60,948 nucleotides of DNA. Source: Lachnospiraceae bacterium. Its GTDB lineage: Bacteria > Bacillota > Clostridia > Lachnospirales > Lachnospiraceae. A model generated the notes under the pieces. It searched no databases. It was not told the DNA's origin and was given only the letters and a program-made list of their open reading frames with translations. Positions within the stretch are counted from its first letter, which is position 1; each line of letters begins with the position of its first letter. This document shows, piece by piece, positions 7,901-16,998 of this stretch. The position numbers and the translations under genes were made by a program. The stretch spans positions 1 to 60,948 of the forward strand of contig JAFWVX010000044.1 in the NCBI GenBank assembly GCA_017523785.1, given 5' to 3'.

Positions 7901-8995
7901 ATGAAAAATATTAATTTTAAATCAAGAATGAATATAGACCTTCTCATCTATCTTGCAATCATTGTTGTAAGTGCAGTAATACTTGTATTCTTAGATATGA
8001 ATAAATTTGAGTATAACTATTCAATTTCAATAATAGAGAAGTCACTCGTATATGCAGTCGTTGCACTTTCGATGAATATAGTTACGGGATTTACGGGATT
8101 GTTTTCACTCGGTCAAGCTGGATTTATGGCACTAGGTGCTTACACCACAGCGATACTCACTATCCCAGCAGCAGCAAGACCAAATGTTTATTATATGAAT
8201 GGAATTCTTCCAGCACTTGAAAATGCAGTTGTGCCAATACCTATTGCACTAATTCTTGGTGGAGTAGTGGCTGCAGCATTTGCACTTATAATTGGAATTC
8301 CAGTTTTGAAACTTAAAAGTGATTATCTTGCAATTGCAACTCTCGGATTTTCTGAAATCATAAGAGCGGTTATAGCATCACCTATGATGGATAAAATTAC
8401 AAATGGTTCTTATGGACTTAAGTCTATTCCAGGATTCAAAAGTTCATTGGAATGTTTTGCATTTTCATTAGTTTGCATTATCCTTATGATTTTGATTATC
8501 AACTCATCAACTGGTAGAGACTTTAAAGCAGTTAGAGAGGATGAGATTGCTGCAAGATCAGTTGGAATAAATATTTTTAAAACTAAACAGTTGTCATTTA
8601 TCGTTTCATCATTCTTTACAGGAGTTGGCGGTGGACTACTTGCTATGTTTATGAGGTCAATAGATAGTAAGACATTCCAAATCACACTTACTTATGACAT
8701 CTTACTTATAGTAGTGCTTGGTGGAATTGGTTCTATCACAGGTTCTATAGTTGGAGCCTTCTTCGTAACTGCCGGTAAAGAGATTTTGAGATTCTTTGAT
8801 GAGCCACTCGTAGTAGCTGGTGTTGAGATACCATTATTTAAGCCAGGTTTCAGAATGGTTATATTCTCAATACTTCTTATGGTGGTAGTATTATTCTTTA
8901 GAAAGGGACTCCTAGGCGGTAAGGAACTTTCGATAAATGGACTAAAAAAGTTTAGCCGAAAAAAAGATGAAGTGAGTGTAGGAGGTGTGGCATGA
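7901..8995 (+). CDS. livM: Branched-chain amino-acid ABC transporter permease LivM
   Basis: Second permease subunit, 364 residues with about nine or ten hydrophobic segments. It shows the LivM hallmarks VTGFTGLFSLGQAGFMALGA (about residues 63-82), IPVLKLKSDYLAIATLGF and GGIGSITGSIVGAFF. A near-perfect SD (AGGAGG) lies before ATG 7901. It overlaps livG by ATGA at 8992-8995, which indicates translational coupling. Confidence 0.95.
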   Translation: MKNINFKSRMNIDLLIYLAIIVVSAVILVFLDMNKFEYNYSISIIEKSLVYAVVALSMNIVTGFTGLFSLGQAGFMALGAYTTAILTIPAAARPNVYYMNGILPALENAVVPIPIALILGGVVAAAFALIIGIPVLKLKSDYLAIATLGFSEIIRAVIASPMMDKITNGSYGLKSIPGFKSSLECFAFSLVCIILMILIINSSTGRDFKAVREDEIAARSVGINIFKTKQLSFIVSSFFTGVGGGLLAMFMRSIDSKTFQITLTYDILLIVVLGGIGSITGSIVGAFFVTAGKEILRFFDEPLVVAGVEIPLFKPGFRMVIFSILLMVVVLFFRKGLLGGKELSINGLKKFSRKKDEVSVGGVA

Positions 8996-9762
8996 CAAGC
9001 AATGTATTAAAACTCACTGATATGTCTATCCAGTTTGGTGGACTTAAGGCAATTGATTCTCTTGGATTAGAAGTTAACAAAGGCGAAATAGTCGCAATTA
9101 TAGGACCTAATGGAGCAGGAAAGACAACAGCATTTAACTGCATAACGGGTATCTACAGACCAACTAGCGGAAATATAGAATATATGGGTAAATCTATAAT
9201 TAAAAATGACCCTGAAGAGATTACCAAGAGTGGAATAGCAAGAACTTTTCAAAACATAAGACTTTTCAAGAACTTGTCCGTTTTCGAAAATGTTTTGATT
9301 GCAGTTCATCTAAGATATAATGACAACATTTTTACTAGTGCACTTAGATTAAATCATAGACAAGAAAAAGATATGAGAGAAGAAGTTAAGAGGCTTCTTG
9401 AATCACAGGATTTGTATAAGTATCGTAATGATATAGCAAGTAGTCTTCCTTATGGTATACAAAGACGTCTTGAGATAGCGAGAGCCCTCGCAACTAAACC
9501 TACACTTTTGTTGCTTGATGAACCTGCAGCAGGTATGAATCCTCAAGAAACACAAGAATTGACTTCTTATATAAAAAAAATAAGAGATGAGTTTGGCCTT
9601 ACTATACTTCTCATAGAACATCATATGGATTTGGTAATGGATATTTCTGAGAGAATATATGTTATTGATTTCGGAAAGCTCATTGCAAATGGAAATCCAA
9701 GTGAAATACAAAATAACCCAAAGGTTATAGAAGCTTATTTGGGGGTGGAAGAAAATGCTTAA
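8992..9762 (+). CDS. livG: Branched-chain amino-acid ABC transporter ATP-binding protein LivG
   Basis: Cytoplasmic ATPase of 256 residues. Walker A is GPNGAGKTT (about residue 38), the signature region is SLPYGIQRRLEIARAL, Walker B is LLLLDEPAAGMN and the switch His is in LLIEHHMD. The signature reads SLPYG rather than LSGGQ, which is usual for LivG. It starts inside the livM stop and overlaps livF by eight bases. Confidence 0.96.
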   Translation: MTSNVLKLTDMSIQFGGLKAIDSLGLEVNKGEIVAIIGPNGAGKTTAFNCITGIYRPTSGNIEYMGKSIIKNDPEEITKSGIARTFQNIRLFKNLSVFENVLIAVHLRYNDNIFTSALRLNHRQEKDMREEVKRLLESQDLYKYRNDIASSLPYGIQRRLEIARALATKPTLLLLDEPAAGMNPQETQELTSYIKKIRDEFGLTILLIEHHMDLVMDISERIYVIDFGKLIANGNPSEIQNNPKVIEAYLGVEENA

Positions 9763-10459
9763 AGTAGAAAATTTAAAAGTGAATTTTGGTGGAATAGAGG
9801 CAGTAAAGGGAATTAGCTTTGAGGTAAATGAGGGAGAGATAGTTACTCTTATAGGAAGTAACGGTGCAGGCAAGAGCACTACACTTAGAGCCATCTCAGG
9901 ACTTGTTAAACCTTCTGATGGAAGAATTCTTTTCGAAGGCGAGGACATAACTAAAATCGGCTCATCAGAAATTGTAGGAAGAGGCATAACACTTTGCCCA
10001 GAAGGAAGAAGAATATTTCCTGATTTAACTGTTATTGAAAATATCAAGATAGGAGCCTATCTAAGAAATGATGACTTAACTCAGGACATAGAAAAATGTC
10101 ATAGATTATTTCCTATCTTGAAGGAGAGAGAAAAACAAATCGCAGGAACTCTCTCAGGTGGTGAGCAGCAGATGCTCGCAGTTGCAAGATCTCTTATGAG
10201 TAGACCTAAGATTATGATGCTCGACGAGCCATCACTTGGTCTTGCACCACTTATTGTAAAAGACATATTCAATATATTGAAAGAGATAAATGAAGAGGGT
10301 GTAACCATTCTTCTTATTGAGCAAAATGCGAATATGGCTCTTAGACTTGCCGATAAGGCATATGTACTTGAGACAGGAACTATTGCGATGGAAGGCACTG
10401 GAAAAGAGTTACTTGATAATCCAAAGATTAAAGAGGCATATCTCGGAAAGAAAAATTAA
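9755..10459 (+). CDS. livF: Branched-chain amino-acid ABC transporter ATP-binding protein LivF
   Basis: Second ATPase of the importer, 234 residues. It has Walker A GSNGAGKST, signature LSGGEQQMLAVARSL, Walker B MMLDEPSLGL and switch region LLIEQNA. It ends the liv operon; no clear terminator follows, only a repeat-like element at 10466. Confidence 0.96.
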   Translation: MLKVENLKVNFGGIEAVKGISFEVNEGEIVTLIGSNGAGKSTTLRAISGLVKPSDGRILFEGEDITKIGSSEIVGRGITLCPEGRRIFPDLTVIENIKIGAYLRNDDLTQDIEKCHRLFPILKEREKQIAGTLSGGEQQMLAVARSLMSRPKIMMLDEPSLGLAPLIVKDIFNILKEINEEGVTILLIEQNANMALRLADKAYVLETGTIAMEGTGKELLDNPKIKEAYLGKKN

Positions 10460-10465
10460 CTTATT

Positions 10466-10490
10466 GTAGGGGCGGACATTCTGTCAGCCC
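10466..10490 (+). repeat. Dispersed element, GGCGGAC variant
   Basis: Begins GTAGGGG and ends with an imperfect stem GGCGGACA...TGTCAGCC. It has the same left end as the GCGAGC-type copies but a different core. It lies between livF and the next gene, 17 bases before the SD AAAGGTG. Confidence 0.7.
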
Positions 10491-10516
10491 TAACATGGTG
10501 TTTGTAAAGGTGTATT

Positions 10517-12309
10517 ATGAAGAAAGTTTTGAAAATTATTAAAAGTTTAATGATTGTAAGCCTATCTGCCTTGCTACTATTTTCTTGCGACAAAATTGCA
10601 AGTATAAAGCCAGAAGGTGCAAAAGAGAGTTCTGACAATAATACCGTATCTAAACTCGCAAGCGACCCTAAGTTTTTAAAAGGTGTTCACGAACTTCGAA
10701 ATCCAAAAACCAACACATATATGTTGGTGAAAGGCGACGGAACTATAGTTTTAAAGACGATGGAGCCTGACATAGAACAGATCGGCATTGTAGAAGACAT
10801 AGAAAGGGATACAGTAAACTATGTCTACAAGACATTTAATGGCGAAGCAATAGAAACTAGAACTTATGGAAGTGAATCCAACACATATGAAAGTAATGAA
10901 CTGACAATAAGAACAGTTTTCTATGACATAGAGGGCAAGGAAGTTGGACTTACAACCAATAGCTATGGCGGAAGATATACAAGCAAAATAAAATAATTTA
11001 TAGAGACAACGATGTGCCATATGGACAAAAGGATTTAAGAGTATTTGATGTAAATACTAAAGAGACAAGCGAACTGCCATATAGTAATCTATATGCTTTC
11101 AATGGCAATTTCTTGATGTCAACTGACGAATATGGCGATGATGAGTCGGAAAAAGAAGTGACAATTATTTGCGACGAGAATTTTAAAGAGTTAAGTCGTA
11201 TAGAAGGTTATTCTTTAAATGGAGTAGAGAGTAGAAAGGGAGTATATCTTGTAAATCTTTCAAAAAGAGTACCAAATCCAGATGCAGGCAGCGGCTATGA
11301 GAGAAAGTATAATTACCTTGATGAGAATTATCAATTTTTATTTGATGAAGATATCGATGAGAGAATGTGGAGCGATACATTTCCTGTAATGACTGTAAGA
11401 AGAGGGGAAAAGGTATTTGATTACGATTTTAGTAAAAAGCAGATAGTCAGTGAAGAGAGACCATATGCTGAAGCAAAGAGTGACTGGCAACTATATCAAG
11501 AAGAAACTGAAAAATATAATGACAATGTAGAAAAGCTAAGAGGCGATGGCGAGAAATATCAATATGTAAGTGCATTCTATCATGATGGAACAGTTTTATA
11601 TATTGCTCATAAAGAAATGGAAATTGGGATGTTTGATGATGATAAATGCGACATCTATAATGAAAAACTTGAACTTGTTGCCTCTTTTGAAAGCATTGAT
11701 AATCAATTTACTGAAGAGGGATATATCTTTGCCAACAAGGATACAGTCTATAATGAAAAACTTGAGGTGGTAAAAAAATTTGACAGCAAATGCATGATAG
11801 AGAGAATTAAGAAATTCGATAAGGTCTTCTTTTCAAATGGAACGGCAGCAGATTATTCAAGTAGAAAAGATTTTGAGTTGTATGATGTGAATTTTAATAA
11901 GCTGATTGAACATATTAACTATGTAGAATCATATAGCTATGAAGACTATATTGTTTTAACAGATGATGAAAAGACAACATTTTTAGATAAAGACTTAAAC
12001 GCTGCAAAGGTAATTGACGGACGAACACTTGATATAAGAGGTTGGTATAGTGATACAGTGGACTACAAAATATTTAACGACACGGCGAATGGCAGGATGG
12101 GAATAATTGATAAAGATTTTAATATTGTCATAGACAATATAAAATATATAGAGAGTTTAACTGATGAATATTTTACTTACTTAAATGGTTTTAAATATGG
12201 CTTTATGGATTACGAAGGGAAACCGGTTTTAAGTTTCTCTATATTTGACACAATGCGTGAAGACGCAGTCGAAAAAGATTTTGCTGGTGAATTTGTAGAC
12301 GAGTTTTAA
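10517..12309 (+). pseudogene. WG-repeat-like lipoprotein, interrupted by a frameshift
   Basis: Exported lipoprotein of unknown function. ATG 10517 (SD AAAGGTG) starts a lipoprotein signal (...SALLLFSC, Cys at about residue 23), and the frame stops at TAA 10994-10996 after 159 residues. The following frame is open immediately across this point (KIIYRDNDVPYGQKDLR) and runs to 12309, so one missing A in the AAAATAAAATAA stretch would restore a protein of about 598 residues. The mature part consists of repeated short beta-like segments (YNEKLEVVKKFDSK, DFNIVIDNIKYI) and ends with a WG-repeat-like unit (YGFMDYEGKPVL). A full-length relative lies at 52985-54937, and both sit next to a PstS-like lipoprotein gene. 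It may be a pseudogene or a sequencing error. Confidence 0.7.
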
Positions 12310-12337
12310 TTATATGAGAGCGGCAAACGCAACTCTC

Positions 12338-12361
12338 GTAGGGGCGAGCATTGCGAGCCCG
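12338..12361 (+). repeat. GTAGGG/GCGAGC dispersed element, copy upstream of the PstS-like gene
   Basis: A full-length copy with ATT in place of ACT between the two GCGAGC units. Its final CCCG runs straight into the ribosome site AAAGGA of the gene starting at 12375. Confidence 0.85.
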
Positions 12362-12374
12362 AAAGGAATTAGTA

Positions 12375-13286
12375 ATGAAGAAATTAAAAGTAATTGTTGT
12401 TGCATTAGTTATATTTGCAACATTTGCTTGCACAAGTACTGCAAAAGTATCAGAGAATGCAGCTGATACAACAAAGGAGACAACACAGGTTGCTACTGAA
12501 AAGAAAAGCTACCCAAGAGTAGACGGCTCAACAGCCAACATGCCTATGATGGCACAAATAAGATCAAGTTTCTTAGGCGAGACTTTGACAGAGGCAGAGA
12601 ACAATACAGAAGTTACAACTACAGACTATGCTTGGAGAAATTTAATTGATGGCAATGCTGATTTATTATTAGTATATGAACCATCATCAGAGACAAAAGA
12701 GATTATCGACAAGAGCCCAGTAAAATTAAAAGTGACACCAATAGGTGTAGATGCATTGGTGTTTATTGTAAATCAACAAAACAAAATTAAAAATTTGACT
12801 ACAGAGCAGATAAGAGATATTTATACAGAGAAGATAACTAATTGGAAAGAATTAGGCGGCGATGACCAAAAGATAGAGGCATATCAAAGAGTTTTAAATA
12901 GTGGAAGCCAAACATTATTTTTAAACCTCGTTATGAAGGATGTAGTACCTGTAGACGCACCAAAGAAATATCGTGTAGAAGGAATGGACGGACTCATAGA
13001 GACACTTGCATCTTACAACAATAGTGGAAACGCCTTGGGTTACAGTGTGTTCTACTATGCAAAAAAAATGTATGCAGTTCCAGGACTTGAACTCATATCT
13101 GTAGATGGAGTTATGCCAAGCGATGAGACTATAGGCGATGGCAAATATCCATTTTTAAATCAATACTATCTTGTTATAAGAGAAGATACAAAAGAGGATT
13201 CAGAGACAATGAAACTCTATAACTATATTTTATCGGACAAAGGAAAGGCTGATATTAAAAAGGCTGGATATATACCTGTAAAATAA
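12375..13286 (+). CDS. PstS-like substrate-binding lipoprotein
   Basis: Extracytoplasmic binding protein of the PstS/PBP-like family, 303 residues. The lipoprotein signal is MKKLKVIVVALVIFATFAC. The mature protein has VDGSTANMPMM, matching the anion-binding DGST loop of PstS, then TTTDYAWRNL, LTTEQIRDIYTEKITNWKEL and NSGSQTLFLNL. The start is ATG 12375 after AAAGGA; a TTG start within the repeat is unlikely. No pstCAB genes are present, so it may be a sensor or scavenger rather than part of a transporter. It is closely similar to the 49902 protein over its whole mature length. Confidence 0.85.
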   Translation: MKKLKVIVVALVIFATFACTSTAKVSENAADTTKETTQVATEKKSYPRVDGSTANMPMMAQIRSSFLGETLTEAENNTEVTTTDYAWRNLIDGNADLLLVYEPSSETKEIIDKSPVKLKVTPIGVDALVFIVNQQNKIKNLTTEQIRDIYTEKITNWKELGGDDQKIEAYQRVLNSGSQTLFLNLVMKDVVPVDAPKKYRVEGMDGLIETLASYNNSGNALGYSVFYYAKKMYAVPGLELISVDGVMPSDETIGDGKYPFLNQYYLVIREDTKEDSETMKLYNYILSDKGKADIKKAGYIPVK

Positions 13287-13287
13287 T

Positions 13288-13315
13288 TGACATTTTATCT
13301 AAATGTGATATTATA
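13288..13315 (+). promoter_or_regulatory. Promoter of the sulfatase-deacetylase gene
   Basis: Consensus TTGACA (13288-13293), a 16-base spacer and TATTAT (13310-13315). The predicted transcription start is about six bases before the GTG at 13328, so the mRNA would be almost leaderless. Confidence 0.7.
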
Positions 13316-13327
13316 TAAGTATAGACA

Positions 13328-16130
13328 GTGTTGAACAATAATGAAACAAAAGAAAATTTAAAATTTATTGCAAATGTCAAGGCATTTGCAATATTTTTTA
13401 TTGCTTTAATGATTATGGACATTGTTTTGGTAGTGACTACTAAGGTTGGTTCTGATGTAAACTATGTCACCATAGCGATAGCAAACCTTGCCCTAGCTGG
13501 AATTCTTCAGTTTTTATTTGTGCTACTTGGGAAAAAGGGACTTATTATAGTAGAGATTATAGTGTTTATAATACTGCTATTTACTATTACAGAGATAATC
13601 TTGTACAAAACTTACGGACTATTTATGCCACTTAGTTCAATTATAGGAACTGCACAGAATGTAACAGAGAACTATTCAAATGAATTATTGGAAGTTGTAG
13701 GCACAAATGTCACATTCATCATAAGGTTTGTGATTTTCTATGCAGCTTTTATAGTGGCATCTGATGAATATCTAATAAGAAAAAAAGAGATAGTTGTATT
13801 AAAAGATAAAACTAAAACTGAAAAGACTATTAACATTGTTGTTTTGGTCATTTCTATAATAATCTTCATTATAAACTTTATATTGGCAGATAAGTCAAAT
13901 GATTTTTCATACAATGTTCAAAAAAATGGTGTAAAAGTAGCATTTGTAAAAAGTTTTTATAAAACAAGCGAAAGCATTAAAATAGAAGCGTCTAATAAGA
14001 AGATTGATACAGCAGATAATGAAGATGTTGAAGATAAAGAAGACAATGACTTTTTAAATAAATATAATGTACTTGATATTGATTATACTAATCTTGATGA
14101 GAGCAATGTAGATGAAAGAGGCAAGAATGTAAACGAGTATGTATCTCGAAGAAAGCCAAGTAATAAAAATGACTACACAGGAATATTTAAAGGAAAGAAT
14201 TTGATTTTAATATGTGCGGAGGCTTACTCACACTATGTACTTGATGAGACACTGACTCCGACATTATATAGACTTACAAATAACGGATTTAAGTTTACTG
14301 ATTTTTATGTGCCATCTTGGGGCGGAAGCACTATTTCTGGTGAGTTCGCATTTTTAAATGGAATAATCCCTAATGATGCAGCGAATAGTATGGAAAAAAC
14401 TATTGGTAAGAATATGTGTTTTACTATGCCAAGAGTTTTAAAGAGAGAAGGTTATAATACTGGAGCCTATCACAATGGTAATTACAAATACTATGATAGA
14501 AACTTAACTCATAGAGAAAATATGGGTTTTGATTATTTTATCGCTAATGGAAACGGACTTGAAGATATGGCAGGCTCTTGGCCTATAGATGAGGCGATGA
14601 TAGAGGCGACACTTGAGTCATATCATAGCAGCGAACCATTTTGTATGTACTATATGACTTTGAGTGGTCATGCATTTTATAATGCTAACGACAATTTCAA
14701 GGTTGTAAAAAATATTAAAAAAGTAAAAGAAGTTTATGGAGATAAGTATCCAAGTCAGGTAAATAATTATATTTGCTACCAAATGTATCTTGAAGATGCA
14801 TTACAAAAATTGATGGAGGGACTGGAAAAATATAATTTGCTTGATAATACAGTGATATGTATGGTTTCTGACCATTACCCTTATGGACTCAATTCAGCAT
14901 CTTTTACAAATGGTGTGGACTACATACCATATCTCTATGAAAAGACTGACTTAGACCAATTTGACTTGGATAGGAATATGCCAATCATTTGGGCGAGCTG
15001 TCTTGAAAAATGAATATAGCGAGTTAGAAAAAGTGGTAGATACACCTACATCAACTATAGACATTTTACCAACCTTGCTCAATCTCTTTGGGGCAAATTA
15101 CGATTCAAGACTTATAGCAGGGAGAGATGTATTCTCTGATGCAGAACCATTTGTGGTATATAATAGTGGAGCCTTTATAACTAAAGAAGGTAGATATTCA
15201 AAATATACCAATAGATTTATTTCTAATGATGGCTCGCAGGCAAGCAAAGAGTATGTGGATGAGTATAAAGAGAAGGCAAGAAATTTAATTTTGTTTTCTG
15301 CATATATAATAGAGGAAAACTATTATAATTATCTTTTTACAAATAAAAATGTATCTAATGACCTAAAAAAAGATATGACTGCCTTTAATATTGATATCCC
15401 AGTGCCGCTTGATAAAAAGGATTACAATCATTTTGTAGAATATTTTAAAAAGTGCAATGAAAATTATATTAATAGTAAAAAGTTAAAAGGTGAAAGACTA
15501 AAGAAAAATCAAAAGGTAGCATATCTAACATTTGACGATGGTCCTAATAAGTATTCTAACAAAATATTAGAGATTTTGAGTAAACATGGTATCAAGGCAA
15601 CTTTTTTCGTTGCGGGAACAAATAAAGAGAAAGGCCTAAAAAAAATAAAAGACGAGGGGCACACTATAGCACTTCATTCAGCATCTCATAATTATGGCTA
15701 CATATATAAGAATGCAGAGAGCTATCTAAGAGATTTATATGATTTACAGAATTATGTGTATCAAGTGACTGGTGAGTATGTGCACTATATAAGATTCCCT
15801 GGTGGATCAAGGAATAAGGTGTCTGATGAGATAAGCCTAGGTATAATGGAAGAACTTCGTGAAATTGTTGAGGAACTTGGATTTGAATATTATGACTGGC
15901 ATATAGCGACGGGAGATTCTTCAAGGGATGTTACAAAGGAGTATGTGCTTTCAAATGTCAAAAGAGGCATATCAAATGAGTATGACGAGTTGATAATTTT
16001 GATGCACGACATTCATCCAATAACTGTAGAGGTTCTTGAAGATGTTATAGAACTTTGCAAAGAAAATGGCTATACATTCGATAAGATAACTGATGATACA
16101 GAGCCATTTCATGCAAAGGGAGTTAGTTAA
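13328..16130 (+). pseudogene. LTA-synthase-like sulfatase fused to a NodB polysaccharide deacetylase, frameshifted
   Basis: Predicted membrane enzyme for a cell-surface polymer. The N-terminal part (13328-15013) has about five membrane segments. An extracellular sulfatase/phosphoglycerol-transferase domain follows, with NLILICAEAYSHYV, STISGEFAFLNG (candidate nucleophile Thr) and VSDHYPYG. The frame stops at TGA 15011-15013. The adjacent frame continues the same domain (DTPTSTIDILPTLLNLFGA, RLIAGRDVFSD) and then a complete NodB deacetylase: TFDDGP, HSASH, RFPGGSRN, LMHDIH. One extra base near 14995-15008 explains the break; the restored protein would have about 930 residues. The start is GTG 13328 or TTG 13331, with no SD. 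A sequencing error is a real possibility, because both halves look intact. Confidence 0.8.
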
Positions 16131-16159
16131 TATTTTTACAAAACAAATTGTATATGTGA

Positions 16160-16165
16160 TATAAT
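16160..16165 (+). promoter_or_regulatory. -10 box of licD, leaderless arrangement
   Basis: TATAAT ends seven bases before ATG 16173, so transcription should start at or next to the start codon. A TTTACA at 16135-16140 is a possible -35 with a long 19-base spacer. Confidence 0.5.
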
Positions 16166-16172
16166 TTAAACT

Positions 16173-16994
16173 ATGGATGTTAAGAAAGCACAAAAAATTA
16201 ATTTACTACTACTTAAAGAATTTGATAGATTTTGTAGAGCACATGACATAAAGTATCGTCTGGAAGCAGGAACCTTACTCGGTGCGATTAGACATAAAGG
16301 CTTTGTTCCTTGGGATGATGACTGCGATGTAGTGCTTACAAGAGAGAATTATGAAAAACTAATTAATTGTGTCAAGACAGATGAATTCAAAGCACCTTTT
16401 AAATTTGTGAGGGCGACTGATTATAAAGATGCGCATTTTTTCGATTTTGTGGATAGGCTTTTCTATGTAGGAGAAGTATATAGAGAGGGCGAGAAATATA
16501 GAGATAGATATGATGGCTATCTAAAATATTTATGGCTTGATATATTTGTACTTGATGGTGTTGACGAACAAAATAGAAATAAGAATTACTTTTTGTTAAA
16601 AGTGCTCTATGGTCTTGCTATGGGGCATAGGTATTTTATAAACTACAAAAAGTATGCTCTTGGAGATAAATTAAAAGTTTTTGTTCTTTCTGCAATTGGT
16701 AAATTGATAAGTTGCAAATATCTTGTAAAAAAATATTTTGAGACTGTTAAAAAGAATTGTGAGAGAACAAAGGGTAAAACTTGTAGCAAGTATTACTATA
16801 TGAACTATCCAATTGTATATATAGAATATGAAGTAGACAAGGAAGATGAGAAAGATATAATCTATGTAGATTTCGAGGATGCAAAACTTCCAGTCATAAA
16901 GGAATATGATAAGTTGCTTAAAGTTCTATACGGGAATTATGAAAAATTACCAGAGGAATCAAAAAGAGTACCAGAACATATAGACATTATTTAA
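16173..16994 (+). CDS. LicD-family phosphotransferase
   Basis: The LicD family transfers phosphocholine or related phospho-groups onto teichoic acids and glycans. The 273 residues begin with the family core KYRLEAGTLLGAIRHKGFVP followed by WDDDCDVVLTR (about residues 28-58), a nucleotidyltransferase-like acidic motif. A YFINYKK region and a C-terminal PVIKEYDKLLKVLYGNYEKLP segment also fit LicD. There is no Shine-Dalgarno and a -10 box lies seven bases upstream, so it is probably translated from a leaderless mRNA. Its position between a surface-polymer enzyme and two metabolic-type enzymes suggests a polymer decoration pathway. Confidence 0.9.
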   Translation: MDVKKAQKINLLLLKEFDRFCRAHDIKYRLEAGTLLGAIRHKGFVPWDDDCDVVLTRENYEKLINCVKTDEFKAPFKFVRATDYKDAHFFDFVDRLFYVGEVYREGEKYRDRYDGYLKYLWLDIFVLDGVDEQNRNKNYFLLKVLYGLAMGHRYFINYKKYALGDKLKVFVLSAIGKLISCKYLVKKYFETVKKNCERTKGKTCSKYYYMNYPIVYIEYEVDKEDEKDIIYVDFEDAKLPVIKEYDKLLKVLYGNYEKLPEESKRVPEHIDII

Positions 16995-16998
16995 TATT

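Noticed and set aside
9403..10047. 214-codon minus-strand frame across livG and livF
   Set aside because: It lies fully antisense to two well-conserved ATPase genes and has no promoter or SD.
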